DNA of 60,660 bases from CAYTUI01 sp964441335 (GTDB lineage Bacteria; Patescibacteriota; Patescibacteriia; UBA1558; 2-01-FULL-52-15): the NCBI GenBank assembly GCA_964441335.1, contig CAYTUI010000002.1:1-60660 (forward strand), read 5' to 3'. Positions 8,136-17,700 of this stretch are shown one piece after another. The notes below the pieces were generated by a model. That model saw only the letters and a list, made by a program, of their open reading frames with translations. It was not told the DNA's origin and did no database searches. Each line of letters begins with the position of its first letter. Position 1 is the first letter of the stretch. The translations under genes were made by a program, and so were the position numbers.

Positions 8136-8706
8136 CATCGGCCTGGTATTTCGCGGGGCTACCTATCTTTACCAGCAGGGAATAATAAATAATCTTGCGG
8201 ATGTCTATGCAAAGATTTTGAAGCAGGATTTGGTGAAGTATGTTTGGGATGGTGGGCAATGTTTTTTTGAGGCAGATGGTCAGGATTTAACTGAACGCAT
8301 ACGGACAGAAGAGGTCGCGACTCAAACAAGCAGCATGCTCGTTAGTGGCGCCCGCATGAAAATGATGGGCTTGATAGCCAGAGCATTGGTTAGACAAGTG
8401 CAGGTGTATGTGTGCGACGGGCGCGCTGTGTCGCAGTTTCTGTGTCCTGACGCATCTCATGTGTTTTATCTGACAGCGGATGAACATGTGCGGGTGGATC
8501 GCCGATATCAGGAGCTGTTGGCACGTGGTCAATCTGTCAGTCGGGCTGACGTAGCTAGTCTTATCCGGGCGCGTGATAAGGCAGATATGGAACGGGAAGT
8601 ATATCCCCAGATTATTTTCCCAACCTATCACCTGATTGACACGACGTATTTGACACCGCAGTCTGTGCGTCAGAGACTTATGGGCATTATCAAGGAGACA
8701 ATATGA
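8023..8706 (+). CDS. cytidylate (CMP) kinase-like nucleotide kinase
   Basis: A 227-residue P-loop kinase of the CMP kinase family (NMP + ATP to NDP + ADP). The Walker A region reads EGLSGTGKGTVAKLL, followed by FDIGLVFRG (family Y.DTGA.YRA) and, near residue 147, CDGRAVSQFLCPDAS where the family has DGRDIGT..FPDA. The Asp after GR, a CMP contact in E. coli Cmk, is Ala here. ERRY.EL is matched by DRRYQEL. The ATG at 8023 is chosen because AGGAG lies at 8011-8015 and homology starts there. Its TGA overlaps the next ATG (ATGA). G+C content is higher than in the flanking genes. Confidence 0.82.
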   Translation: MKKDLRLKGPVAIEGLSGTGKGTVAKLLAQQLGIMYFDIGLVFRGATYLYQQGIINNLADVYAKILKQDLVKYVWDGGQCFFEADGQDLTERIRTEEVATQTSSMLVSGARMKMMGLIARALVRQVQVYVCDGRAVSQFLCPDASHVFYLTADEHVRVDRRYQELLARGQSVSRADVASLIRARDKADMEREVYPQIIFPTYHLIDTTYLTPQSVRQRLMGIIKETI

Positions 8707-9077
8707 AACGAGCAGAAAAACCGAGAAAAATCCAAATTCGGCGAGATCAGCACTTTAAAAAGAGAGGTGGTTTTGCCAAAGTTTACCGCATCATTTGCGG
8801 AGATTGTGGCCAGCCAGTGCTGATTTATCAGAAAGACGGTGTTGGCCACTTGTTTCGCTGTTACCTCAACAGGATCCACTGGCCGGATGTCGTGGCCAAT
8901 TTGTCTCAAGACAGGTGTCTGGGTGTTGAAACGCTACCACCTTTGGTCTGCCTAAATTGCGAAAATGTCATTGGTATACCAATGCGTCACCATGACGGAC
9001 GTCTGGCGTTTAAGCTACGACAAGGCTACTTCCGTAAGGTTCTTTACAAGGAGGAAACTCTACCAAGCCAGCCATAG
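8703..9077 (+). CDS. zinc-ribbon-like hypothetical protein
   Basis: A basic 124-residue protein translationally coupled to the CMP-kinase-like gene by an ATGA overlap, with AAGGAG at 8693-8698. Two CxxC pairs (CGDCGQP near residue 36 and CLNCENV near 85) could bind one zinc as a rubredoxin-type knuckle pair. A further Cys and several His lie between them (FRCYLNRIHWPDV). The N terminus is rich in Arg and Lys, as in nucleic-acid-binding proteins. I do not recognise the family. The G+C-rich codon use matches the preceding gene, and the stop lies inside a 12-bp hairpin. Confidence 0.7.
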   Translation: MKRAEKPRKIQIRRDQHFKKRGGFAKVYRIICGDCGQPVLIYQKDGVGHLFRCYLNRIHWPDVVANLSQDRCLGVETLPPLVCLNCENVIGIPMRHHDGRLAFKLRQGYFRKVLYKEETLPSQP

Positions 9078-9093
9078 CTCTGCTATGGCTGGC
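9067..9093 (+). terminator. 12-bp hairpin ending the cmk-like/zinc-ribbon unit
   Basis: GCCAGCCATAGC (9067-9078) pairs perfectly with GCTATGGCTGGC (9082-9093) around a TCT loop. The stop codon of the upstream gene is inside the stem. There is no T tract, so it may act as an mRNA 3' end stabiliser rather than a classic terminator. Confidence 0.6.
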
Positions 9094-9133
9094 ATCCGAA
9101 TTAATTTAAAACAGTGAATTGTAACGCGATAAT

Positions 9134-9586
9134 ATGAATTTACATAGTATAAACGAGCTAGAAAAAATGGAAGCAATTTTTGAAACAATTATTGTTCCGA
9201 ACGGAGTGCATACAGTAGAAGATGTGGAACTAGCCTGCAAATGCTCTAGGCCGGAAGTTATTAAGACTTTACTCTTTATTGGTCGTAGGCCAGTTGTTGT
9301 TTTGATGACTGGTGATAAAAAGGTCAGTTTAGATAAATTGAAAGAAATCAGGGGTGACAAGTCGCTCCGACTTGCCAGTAGAGACGAGGTAAGTGACCTA
9401 ACAGGCGTCTTGGCAGGCACGGTTTCGCCTTTTGGCCTCGCAGAGGTAGATGTAATTGCTGACAGGAGGGTAATGGAGCTTGAATCACTGATTATGGGAA
9501 GCGGAAAAAGTGATACGTTGCTTAAGATGACCGGCTCCGAGTTTAGGAAATTGTACAAGGGGTCTTTTGAGGCTGTTTCGCAGTAG
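9134..9586 (+). CDS. YbaK/EbsC-family aminoacyl-tRNA deacylase-like protein
   Basis: A 150-residue single-domain protein of the YbaK/EbsC/ProX type, which hydrolyses mischarged aminoacyl-tRNAs in trans. Supporting features are HTVEDVELACKCSRPEVIKTLLF near the N terminus, VVLMTGDKKVSLDKLKE, LRLASRDEVSDLTG (family ..A..eev...tG...G.vsPfg), and GTVSPFGL. The terminal segment holds GSGK...KMTGSEF, as in the substrate-binding end of the fold. It starts at an ATG with no Shine-Dalgarno site. A GATAAT box directly abuts the start codon, so a leaderless transcript is possible. Confidence 0.8.
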   Translation: MNLHSINELEKMEAIFETIIVPNGVHTVEDVELACKCSRPEVIKTLLFIGRRPVVVLMTGDKKVSLDKLKEIRGDKSLRLASRDEVSDLTGVLAGTVSPFGLAEVDVIADRRVMELESLIMGSGKSDTLLKMTGSEFRKLYKGSFEAVSQ

Positions 9587-9632
9587 ATTAATAAATTTTG
9601 ATAATCGCACAAAAGGCAATTCGAAAATATAC

Positions 9633-10109
9633 ATGGAATTATCCAAGAAGAATATGTTCAAAAAATTTATCGTACAAATACAAAATCAATTAATATCTTT
9701 CCTTAAGGGATTATCCGATAATGGCGAGGTATCTTTGAAATATTTAGTCGCTGACTCCTGTAGCGAAATATCTAGACTCGTAGGTTGCTGGATACTAGCT
9801 AAATATCCAAAGGCAAATGTTTATGTATCAAAGACTTTTAAAAAAATTCCAAAGATAGGCTCGTATCATGACCTATTAATCGTTGAATATAAGAAGGAAA
9901 TATACATAATAGATCCGACAATTTGGCAAATAGAGTCGTGTAAAAGAAATATATTAATTTTTGTTTGTGACACAATTGATAATGCATTAGTGCGACTAAA
10001 GAAGTTATATGGCGAGAGTTGGGAGATTTCTGAAATGATCTCTCCAAGCAAGTGTACCGTCAGACAGCAAAATAAATTGAAATTGATTATAAAAGATAAT
10101 ATGTCTTGA
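9633..10109 (+). CDS. hypothetical protein with a Cys-His-Asp pattern (transglutaminase/papain-like?)
   Basis: 158 residues from the ATG at 9633; an earlier in-frame start at 9567 would overlap the YbaK gene and looks poorer. The order Cys43 (DSCSEISRL), His79 (YHDLLIV) and Asp94 (IIDPTIWQ) with the intervening beta-rich pattern resembles the catalytic triad spacing of transglutaminase-like and NAT-like cysteine enzymes. This is my own motif reading and no family is firmly recognised. The sequence is strongly A+T-rich, unlike the cmk-like pair upstream. A terminator follows at 10173-10198. Confidence 0.6.
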   Translation: MELSKKNMFKKFIVQIQNQLISFLKGLSDNGEVSLKYLVADSCSEISRLVGCWILAKYPKANVYVSKTFKKIPKIGSYHDLLIVEYKKEIYIIDPTIWQIESCKRNILIFVCDTIDNALVRLKKLYGESWEISEMISPSKCTVRQQNKLKLIIKDNMS

Positions 10110-10172
10110 ATCCACGACATGAAATCGCAACAACAATTGACCTCCTTACCCAATCTTCTGTACCACATGGTT

Positions 10173-10198
10173 CTAGAAAAACTGTATTCTAGTTTTTT
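10173..10198 (+). terminator. intrinsic terminator
   Basis: CTAGAA (10173-10178) pairs with TTCTAG (10187-10192) and is followed by six T. It closes the transcript of the Cys-His-Asp protein gene. The spacer up to 10285 otherwise holds nothing I can identify. Confidence 0.65.
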
Positions 10199-10285
10199 AA
10201 CCAAAGATGGTAGTTATGACTGTAGAAACAAAAAAAATGGGATAAAAATTCTCCCTCTATTCATACGTCGCCGTCTAAGAAAATA

Positions 10286-10498
10286 ATGATAGAGAATGTC
10301 GCTAATCAAAATTGGACAGACTATCCAATGGAGGAGAAATTTGTCGCCCTAATTATTGATCCGAAGTTTTTGAAAGCAAAAATCACTTTCACAGAGCAAA
10401 ATGATATCGTTTATCACCATATCTGGGGTGCTCTGCCGAAAGAATCATTTAAAATCATTAAAGTAGCACGTGATGGTAGCGGGAGATTTATATTATAA
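10286..10498 (+). CDS. hypothetical protein (70 aa)
   Basis: A short ORF, ATG at 10286, ending 10 nt before the ATG chosen for the methyltransferase. The translation has no Cys cluster, membrane segment or recognised motif. Codon composition resembles the A+T-rich neighbours, which mildly supports coding. It could be a small upstream partner or the remnant of a larger gene. Confidence 0.4.
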   Translation: MIENVANQNWTDYPMEEKFVALIIDPKFLKAKITFTEQNDIVYHHIWGALPKESFKIIKVARDGSGRFIL

Positions 10499-10508
10499 AA
10501 ATTTGCTT

Positions 10509-11033
10509 ATGCCTAATCCTAATTTCATAGAAGAATTTATTAGCAATATTAAACCCGGAAATAGGATTCTGGATCTTGGCTCTGGTTCCGGCAAGTATAG
10601 CCGAATGTTCGCTGACAAGGGAGCGCTCGTAACAGCGGTAGAGGTTAAGCCGGTTGTTTTAGTTTATGAATCTATTGCGAGTAAACAGATGACAGTAGCG
10701 GATTTCATAGCAGAGGATAATGCGCAATATGACATGGTATTTATGAGAAATATTTTGCAGTTTTTAGATAAGTCATGGGTGTTTGATACTTTGTTTCCAT
10801 GGATTGATAGTCATTTGCAGAAAGGCGGAATAGTGGGTATTGAGACGTTTTATAATAACCCTAAACCACCGTTTGATCATCCCATGAACTCACTTTATAC
10901 CGTACAAGAGTTGGTTGATCATTTGCAGAAATGGGAGGAGATTTTTTTGAAACAATACGAGCAATATCGTCCGGATATGGCGGGCAAGGAGAGGAAATTT
11001 TATCTTAGCAATTTAATAGTAAGAAACGTTTAA
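10509..11033 (+). CDS. class I SAM-dependent methyltransferase
   Basis: 174 residues from the ATG at 10509, preferred over the GTG at 10470 because it avoids overlap with the upstream ORF. Motif I is ILDLGSGSGKYSRMFADKG, the acidic SAM-binding end of strand 2 is VTAVEVK, and motif IV-like sequence is YDMVFMRNILQFL. These fix it as a Rossmann-fold methyltransferase. The C-terminal substrate part (FYNNPKPPFDHPMNSLYTVQEL) does not reveal the substrate. The strongest similarity in style is to small-molecule (Tehb/UbiE-like) methyltransferases. Confidence 0.85.
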   Translation: MPNPNFIEEFISNIKPGNRILDLGSGSGKYSRMFADKGALVTAVEVKPVVLVYESIASKQMTVADFIAEDNAQYDMVFMRNILQFLDKSWVFDTLFPWIDSHLQKGGIVGIETFYNNPKPPFDHPMNSLYTVQELVDHLQKWEEIFLKQYEQYRPDMAGKERKFYLSNLIVRNV

Positions 11034-11042
11034 TATTCAGTT

Positions 11043-11204
11043 ATGCCCAAGGTGAATTTTTATTACAATATTAAAGAAGACGCTCATAACTGGGCTTACT
11101 TTTTAAGTCTTAAGGAAAGCGTGTTTGGCATGAGTAAACAATCAATGTGGGGCAGTACTAAAAATGATTTAAAGAAAATTTTGAAGAACAAGAGTAAAAA
11201 ATAG
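11043..11204 (+). pseudogene. N-terminal fragment of HEIMH protein, ends at in-frame TAG
   Basis: 53 codons from the ATG at 11043 to a TAG at 11202-11204. The reading frame stays open after this TAG and continues without another stop into the HEIMH-containing ORF below, with similar Lys/Asn-rich composition. The two segments therefore look like one gene of about 234 sense codons interrupted by a single nonsense codon. TAG is an ordinary stop elsewhere in the window (for example the sensor kinase), so recoding is unlikely. A recent nonsense mutation or a base-call error are the simplest explanations. Confidence 0.6.
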
Positions 11205-11747
11205 ATAGAGAGTTTACTTAGCAAGCGTTTTAACAATAAGGTTATAAAGTTTGAGACAGAGCAGTGTTTGTCAATTGTTAAAAAAAATTGGTCAAAGATT
11301 GAAAAAAAATATTTTAAAGCTTTGGTAGAAGTAACCAATAAACCAATTTATACCGACAAATTTAATTGTTCACTGACGACATTTGGTATGTGTCCATATG
11401 ACGTCAAGAAAAGTTGGTTTATGGTCAGCACCAGATATGATTTTTCTTATCAGCTGACGGTTATCGCCCATGAAATTATGCACCTACAGTTTATACGTCA
11501 GTATTATCAAGATTGCCGAAAAAAGGGTTTGTCCAGAAGTCAGTTTGAAGATTTGAAAGAAGCCTTAACTGTGTTGCTTAATACCAAACCATTTTCTGCA
11601 TTTTTGATAGCTGAAGATAAGGGATATGTTAGGCATCAACAATTGAGGCGATATATATTGAAGGTTTGGAGTAAGGATCAAGATTTTGAAAATTTGCTTA
11701 ATCAATCAATAAAATTTATATTAAAGAATAATCAATCAAACATATGA
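11205..11747 (+). CDS. HEIMH-motif protein (putative zinc metallopeptidase-like), downstream of nonsense codon
   Basis: This is the downstream part of the interrupted gene, open from just after the TAG; a TTG at 11268 could restart it as 159 residues. The segment LTVIAHEIMHLQF carries an HExxH zinc-site signature. It follows an FNCSLTTFGMCPYD segment with two cysteines. A third metal ligand is not obvious, although Glu in the helix of FEDLKEALTVLL is a candidate. It is cytosolic by sequence. The stop overlaps the start of the giant RHS gene by 4 nt (ATGA), so the two may be translated together. Confidence 0.65.
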   Translation: MESLLSKRFNNKVIKFETEQCLSIVKKNWSKIEKKYFKALVEVTNKPIYTDKFNCSLTTFGMCPYDVKKSWFMVSTRYDFSYQLTVIAHEIMHLQFIRQYYQDCRKKGLSRSQFEDLKEALTVLLNTKPFSAFLIAEDKGYVRHQQLRRYILKVWSKDQDFENLLNQSIKFILKNNQSNI

Positions 11748-14700
11748 AAAAGCGAGATTTATACAGGGGGATATATACATTGGTAGTGACGGCTATGGTG
11801 ATTATGCCACTAACCCCGGTTTTGGCAGCTCCACGACCAATTGCTGTAATTTCTGATAATCCGGTGAGTCAAGTTGCGCAACCGGAAGTTGTGGCACCGG
11901 AAGTTGAGGCTGTGCCTGCCGAAATTAGCACGGAACCTGCTCAACCAGCTGATGACGCGGCTTTGATTGATATGGGGTTGCAGGCCGAGGAAACACCGCC
12001 TTTGGAACAGACCAGTGGTGGTGGAGACAGTCCGCTGGATCCTTATGCTAACCGCGATAACGCCGGCGCCAAGCCAACTAAACTATTGGGAGAGCATAAT
12101 GTTGATGAATTCAGCGGCGCCTTTGCTTACTCTTATCCTGTTAGTTTACCGGCCGGCAGAGCAGGATTGCAACCACAAGTAAGTTTGAATTATAACCATC
12201 AGCGACAAAATGTTGGCTCCATGGTCGGCTTTGGCTGGGAGTTATCAATGTCTAGCATAGAAAGAGACGGCAGAACAGGATTGGACAAACTATATACTGA
12301 TAATAATTTCCGACTGAATTTAAACGGCAACCACGAGCTGGTGGCCATTGATGTTGATAGTAATGGGTACGGGTTATATGGGAAGAGAATTGAGAGTGAT
12401 TTTCTGAAGATAGAATATAGTTCGGTAAATAAGTGGCTGGTGACTGATAAAACAGGTATGGTTTATACTTTTGGCTCTCAAGCCACCAGTCGTCAGGACA
12501 ATCCCAGTGATTCCACCAAGGTTTATAGATGGATGCTAGAGGAAATTAGGGATACTAATGACAATTTTGTCCGTTACGAATATTTTAAGGATTTCGGCCA
12601 GATTTATCCCAAGAAGATTTTTTATACCGGCAGTGGCACCACTGATGGAACCTTTGAAGTTTGGTTTGAACCGTTCGCTTCAGGTTCCCAGACTGAAAAT
12701 AACTTAGTGTCAATATCTGAGACCGCCGGGTTTACAGTTCAGACAAAATATTTATTGGACAAAATTGATGTTTATGCTGATGGAGTAAAAAGCCGGTCTG
12801 ATGACTTGAACTTTGGTCTGAACGACTCCGGTAAAAAATATTTATTGAACTCAATCACACCAAAAGCTTATAAAGATGCTCAAGAATATTCTAAAGACAC
12901 AGTGAATTTTGATTATAGCTATGAGGTGGCGTCATTTACACCCTCTGGTGATTATCAATTACCCAGCGGCTATGAGCTGTATTTGCAACCGGGCCTTGGG
13001 TCTTCCAGACGAGCTATGTTTATTGATTTGAATCTTGACGGTTATGCTGATTATATTAATATGACCTGTAATTCATCGGCTGTGACTGTTAATGTTTTCA
13101 ACAATAATACGACTGGTGGATGGAATGATGTTAGTAATTACGACACCAGCTTTGTTTTTTCCGGTTGTAGTCATTCAACTACCATTCCGGCGACTTTTGC
13201 CGAAATGAATGGCGACCACTATATAGATTTAGTTACTAATTCCGGTTATTACCCCAATACTGGTTCTGGCTGGGGAAGTTTAGTCGCGGGTTCTCTACCA
13301 GCATCTTTATTGCAGTCTACAACGAGCAACAAACCGATAAACTCATTAATTTTTACTGATTTAAATAGGGATGGTTATGATGACGCTTATTATAATCATT
13401 CAACCTCTTCGTTGGATTCGGCCGTAACAGCTTATATAAAGAATAAGACAACAGGTGTTTGGACGCAAGATAATGATTATAACATCAGTCTACAATTAGA
13501 TTATGCCGATTGTTTTAGATATGGAGGTACGCCATTTGGTTTTGCAGATGTAAATAATGATGGGTCAGAGGACGTATTCTATGATTATTATTGTCACCCC
13601 GAACAACATACAACATATTCCGGTGAAGTCGTCTATCTAAATAATGGCACCTCCCTTGCTTTATCTGCTGATTATGCTGCGCCAGCCAATATGAGTTGGT
13701 ATAGTATTTCGGCATATAATGGTCAAAATATTTCTTTCTTAAGTGATTTTAATAGAGACGGTCTACAAGATAAAGGAGGTTATAGCAGGGATCAATGGGT
13801 TGACGGAACAGGTCCTCATTCTTCCGGCGGTATGAGTCTATTGGGTGTGTCAGTTTTTGATACTGTAACTTTTGATGGATATAGCTATTTCACTAACGCT
13901 GTTCCAGTCGCGGTTGTTGATCTTAATGGTGATCAGGCTCAAGATGCTATTCATTCATATTCCGGTGACGGAGATCGTATATACTACGGTCAAGGAATTA
14001 AGAACGATATACTAACTAATATTGATGGTCAAAGCGGCGCGTCAGTTAGAGTTGCCTATGGCAATTCCTCTCAAGAAAAAGATTCTACCGGTAGTTTGTT
14101 GAATCCCAATTTGCCTTTTGACACGCAGATTGTCAAGGAAGTTGTAGTGAATGATGGGCAAGAAAATTTGACCGGTCAAAGTTATACATATTCCGACGGT
14201 TCTGTGGCTAGCTATACTAATGAAAATATAAAAGACGTTTATGGCTTTGGAAAGGTGACTAAAAAAATAGGCCAGGCTCTGGTGGATGTTGATTTGGGAG
14301 ATGGATCAGACGGTTCGTTTAATTCCAATATGGACTACATTTTTACCGCAGACAAAGATTTTACATATTTTACAGTAAATTCTGGACATAAAGTTACCAT
14401 ACAACCTGGGGTTAAGGTTAAAGTACAAGGGACAGCTACAATTAATGGCAGTTTATTTGCCAAAGGAACGGGATATCCCGAGCAAGCGGGTCCTGGAGCC
14501 GGTGCTGATGGGCAAATGTCAACTTATGGACCGTCTGGCGGCGGTGGTGGAGCCGGATTTGTTTTTAATGGCGAAAGTTCCGGAGGGTACGAGGGTCAGT
14601 ATATAGTTTCCGGAGGCGTGGCTTATGGTAATAGCGAGTTGGAGCCAGCACTGCGAGGCTCTGGGGGCGGCAAAGGTGGTTATAAGCAAGGTGAGGCTAT

Positions 14701-17700
14701 AGCTCGAGGCGGTTCCGGTGGAGGAATAATAATTTTGAATACTAAAAATTTAACAGTTAACGGAGAGATTAACGCTGACGGTAACGGGGGAGAGAGTTGG
14801 ACATCAACTGGTTACCAAAATAGTGGTGGCGCTGGCGGTGGTTCTGGCGGTTCTATCTATATCAGAGTGGCAGAGACAGCCAATATTGGAACTAATATGG
14901 TTCACGCGCGCGGTGGCGCCGGTGGTCTTGGCGCTTATGGTAATGACGGCGGAGACGGTTCTATCGGACGAATCCGGATTGAAGCGCCAACTATCGTCGG
15001 ATCCACAGATCCTGCCTATTTTTCACTTGGTTCTGTCGGTTATACTGTTGACGGGAACCCCGCGGATTCACAGTTAAGAGTAATTGAATCTGATTATCAG
15101 ACCGCTATAAATTCAGGTACTGCTTTGGATGATTCCTACTTCTTTCACGGCTTAAAATCCCGGGACAGAGAGTTTGATGTTGATGGCAATCAGCTGACTC
15201 AAAATAATTATAGCTACCAGTTAAATAATGTGGGTCAAAGTAGAAAATCTGCTTTATTAGATCTAAAGGCGAGCACAATTATTGACGAAGGTCAAAATTA
15301 TAGCAACGGCCAGCAATTTGATTATGATTTAAATAATGGCAATGTGCTCAATCAGGAAGACTTGGGTCATGTGCAAGTTAATATTAGTTCAGGACAAATA
15401 ACTGATCCTCTACTCGGTGACGAAAAAACCACAACTTATTCTTACGCCCTAAACGCCGATAAACATATTCTCGGCGCGCCTAAGACTAAAGTTGTTTCAG
15501 GTTTGTCGGAAACCAAAGATCAGGACTATTACTATGATCAGCTACCGCTCGGGCAAGTGAATAAAGTTAATCTGACGAAAGAGGATACTAAAGTGAACGG
15601 TGTTGATGTGGAAACTACCTATAATAGTTTGGGTTTGCCGGTAACCAAGAAAGATCCCAAGGAAAATACAGTGGTTACTTTAGCTTATGATAGCGCGAAT
15701 CTTTATCCGCAGACTTCCACCGATGTTAACGGCAGAATTACTACTACTGAATATGACCCAGTGACCGGACAATTACTGCATTCTACAGATCCTAACGGTT
15801 ATCAGGAAGCAAATGGCTATGACGCTTTTGGTCGGCCAATTTTGAAACAAGTTTCTGACCCAAATAATCCGGCTAATTTAATTACTGTTCAGGAAATCAG
15901 TTATGAAGATGTGGCTTTCCCCAACTATAAGGAAGTTAAGGATTATTTTAACTCAAGTCAGTATGTTACCAGCCGTGAATACTATGACGGGCTGGGTAGA
16001 GTTATCCAAAGCAAAAAGTCAGATGCCAGCGGACAGTATGTGACTGTGGCAATGGAATACGACAGTCAGGGTAGAGTTAAAAAACAATCTTTGCCGTATT
16101 TCAGCGGTTCAATCGCTTATTCGGCTCCGGTTTTCACTTATTCAAAGCAGTATACTTATGACGTTTTAGATCGGGTACTGACAGAAATTACACCAGTCGG
16201 CACAACTACTTATTCGTATGACGGTTTTACCACCACCATTACCGATCCGCGCGGCAAGGTTAAGGAATTGACCAAAGACGCCTATGACAATCTGGTTCAG
16301 GTTAAAGAGCATGAAGGAGCCGCAATTTATACGACTAATTATGAATATACCTTGACTAATAAACTGAAGAAAATTACTGACGCTCAAGGCAATGTTAGAA
16401 ATTTTGTTTATGACGATTTGGATAATCTAGCATCGCAGGACATGGTGCATAAAACATCAGTGGCCGACCCTGTTGACTGGGTTTATACCTATGATAACAA
16501 TGGCAACGTTTTAACCAAAACTGATCCCCGCAGTCAGGCGACTGATTATAGTTATGACAGTTTGAACAGAATTTTAACTGAAGACTTTAGCGGCACCAGC
16601 GGAGTGGAATATGATTATAATTACGATGAAGGATTGGGTCAGCTTAACAGATTAAGCAGTGTTATTGGCAATAACGACAGCGCTACTTATTATACTTATG
16701 ATTATGCCGGCAGGCCGACTCTGGTTCATCGGGTAATTGACGGTTTAAACTTTGATTTACAGTTCGCCTATAATATCAGGGGAGATGTCAGTTCAATTAC
16801 TTACTCTGAAAGACAGCGAGTGATTTATTCTTTCAATAACGGCGGACAAGTTAATCAGGTTGATTTAATTGATGACGGGGTGACTACAACTTTGGCAACC
16901 AATATTCAGTATTCGTTGACCGGCTTGATCAGTCATTTGGAACGGGGCAATGGTGTTACCACTGATTATACCTATGACCCGGCTCAAGGTTATCGCTTAA
17001 CTCATTTGGTGAGTCAGTTGGGAAGCGCAAAATTACAGGATATTAGTTATACTTATGATTCCAACGGCAATATTTTAACGCTGACTGATAATTCTAATAC
17101 TGATTTGGCTAAGACCGTGACCTACAATTACGACGACTTGAATCGTTTGGTTTCAGCTACTGTAACTAATGCCACAAGCGGTAATAATTATTCCCATACT
17201 TACAGCTACGACGCTATCGGTAATATGTTATCTAATAGCGCGGTTGGGCAATATACCTATAACAAAGACAATCCGCATCAGGCCGGACAAATTGGGGCAG
17301 ATTATTATACCTATGACGCCAACGGCAATGTTCGTTATATCAATAATGACCTTCATGAATGGGATTGGCGCGACAGAATGACCAAATCGCGTTTAGGCAA
17401 TAACGATTCTACTTATTATGTCTATGACCATAATAATCAGCGGTTGAAGAAATGGACGGATGTCACACCTCCGCCACCACCTCCGCCGCCTGTTCCTTGT
17501 CGCGGTAACTGCCCGAAACCTATTTTTGAGGGTTCTGTGGACGTCGGCTTTGAAGCTACTACAACCGAGGAGATCATAGAGGGGGAATTGGAGATGGGAG
17601 ATGGGGAAGAGGGAAGTGAGGATTCGGGAACTGGGGCTGGTGAAGCGGAAATTGGTAAGCAACCGGTTGAGGAAGTTCAACTATTGGATGGTTCGGCTGA

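Noticed and set aside
10110..10172. Short ORFs between the Cys-His-Asp gene and its terminator
   Set aside because: Too short and without signals; the stretch is probably a 3' UTR.
11202..11204. TAG recoded as an amino acid
   Set aside because: TAG ends other intact genes in the window, so genome-wide recoding is not supported.
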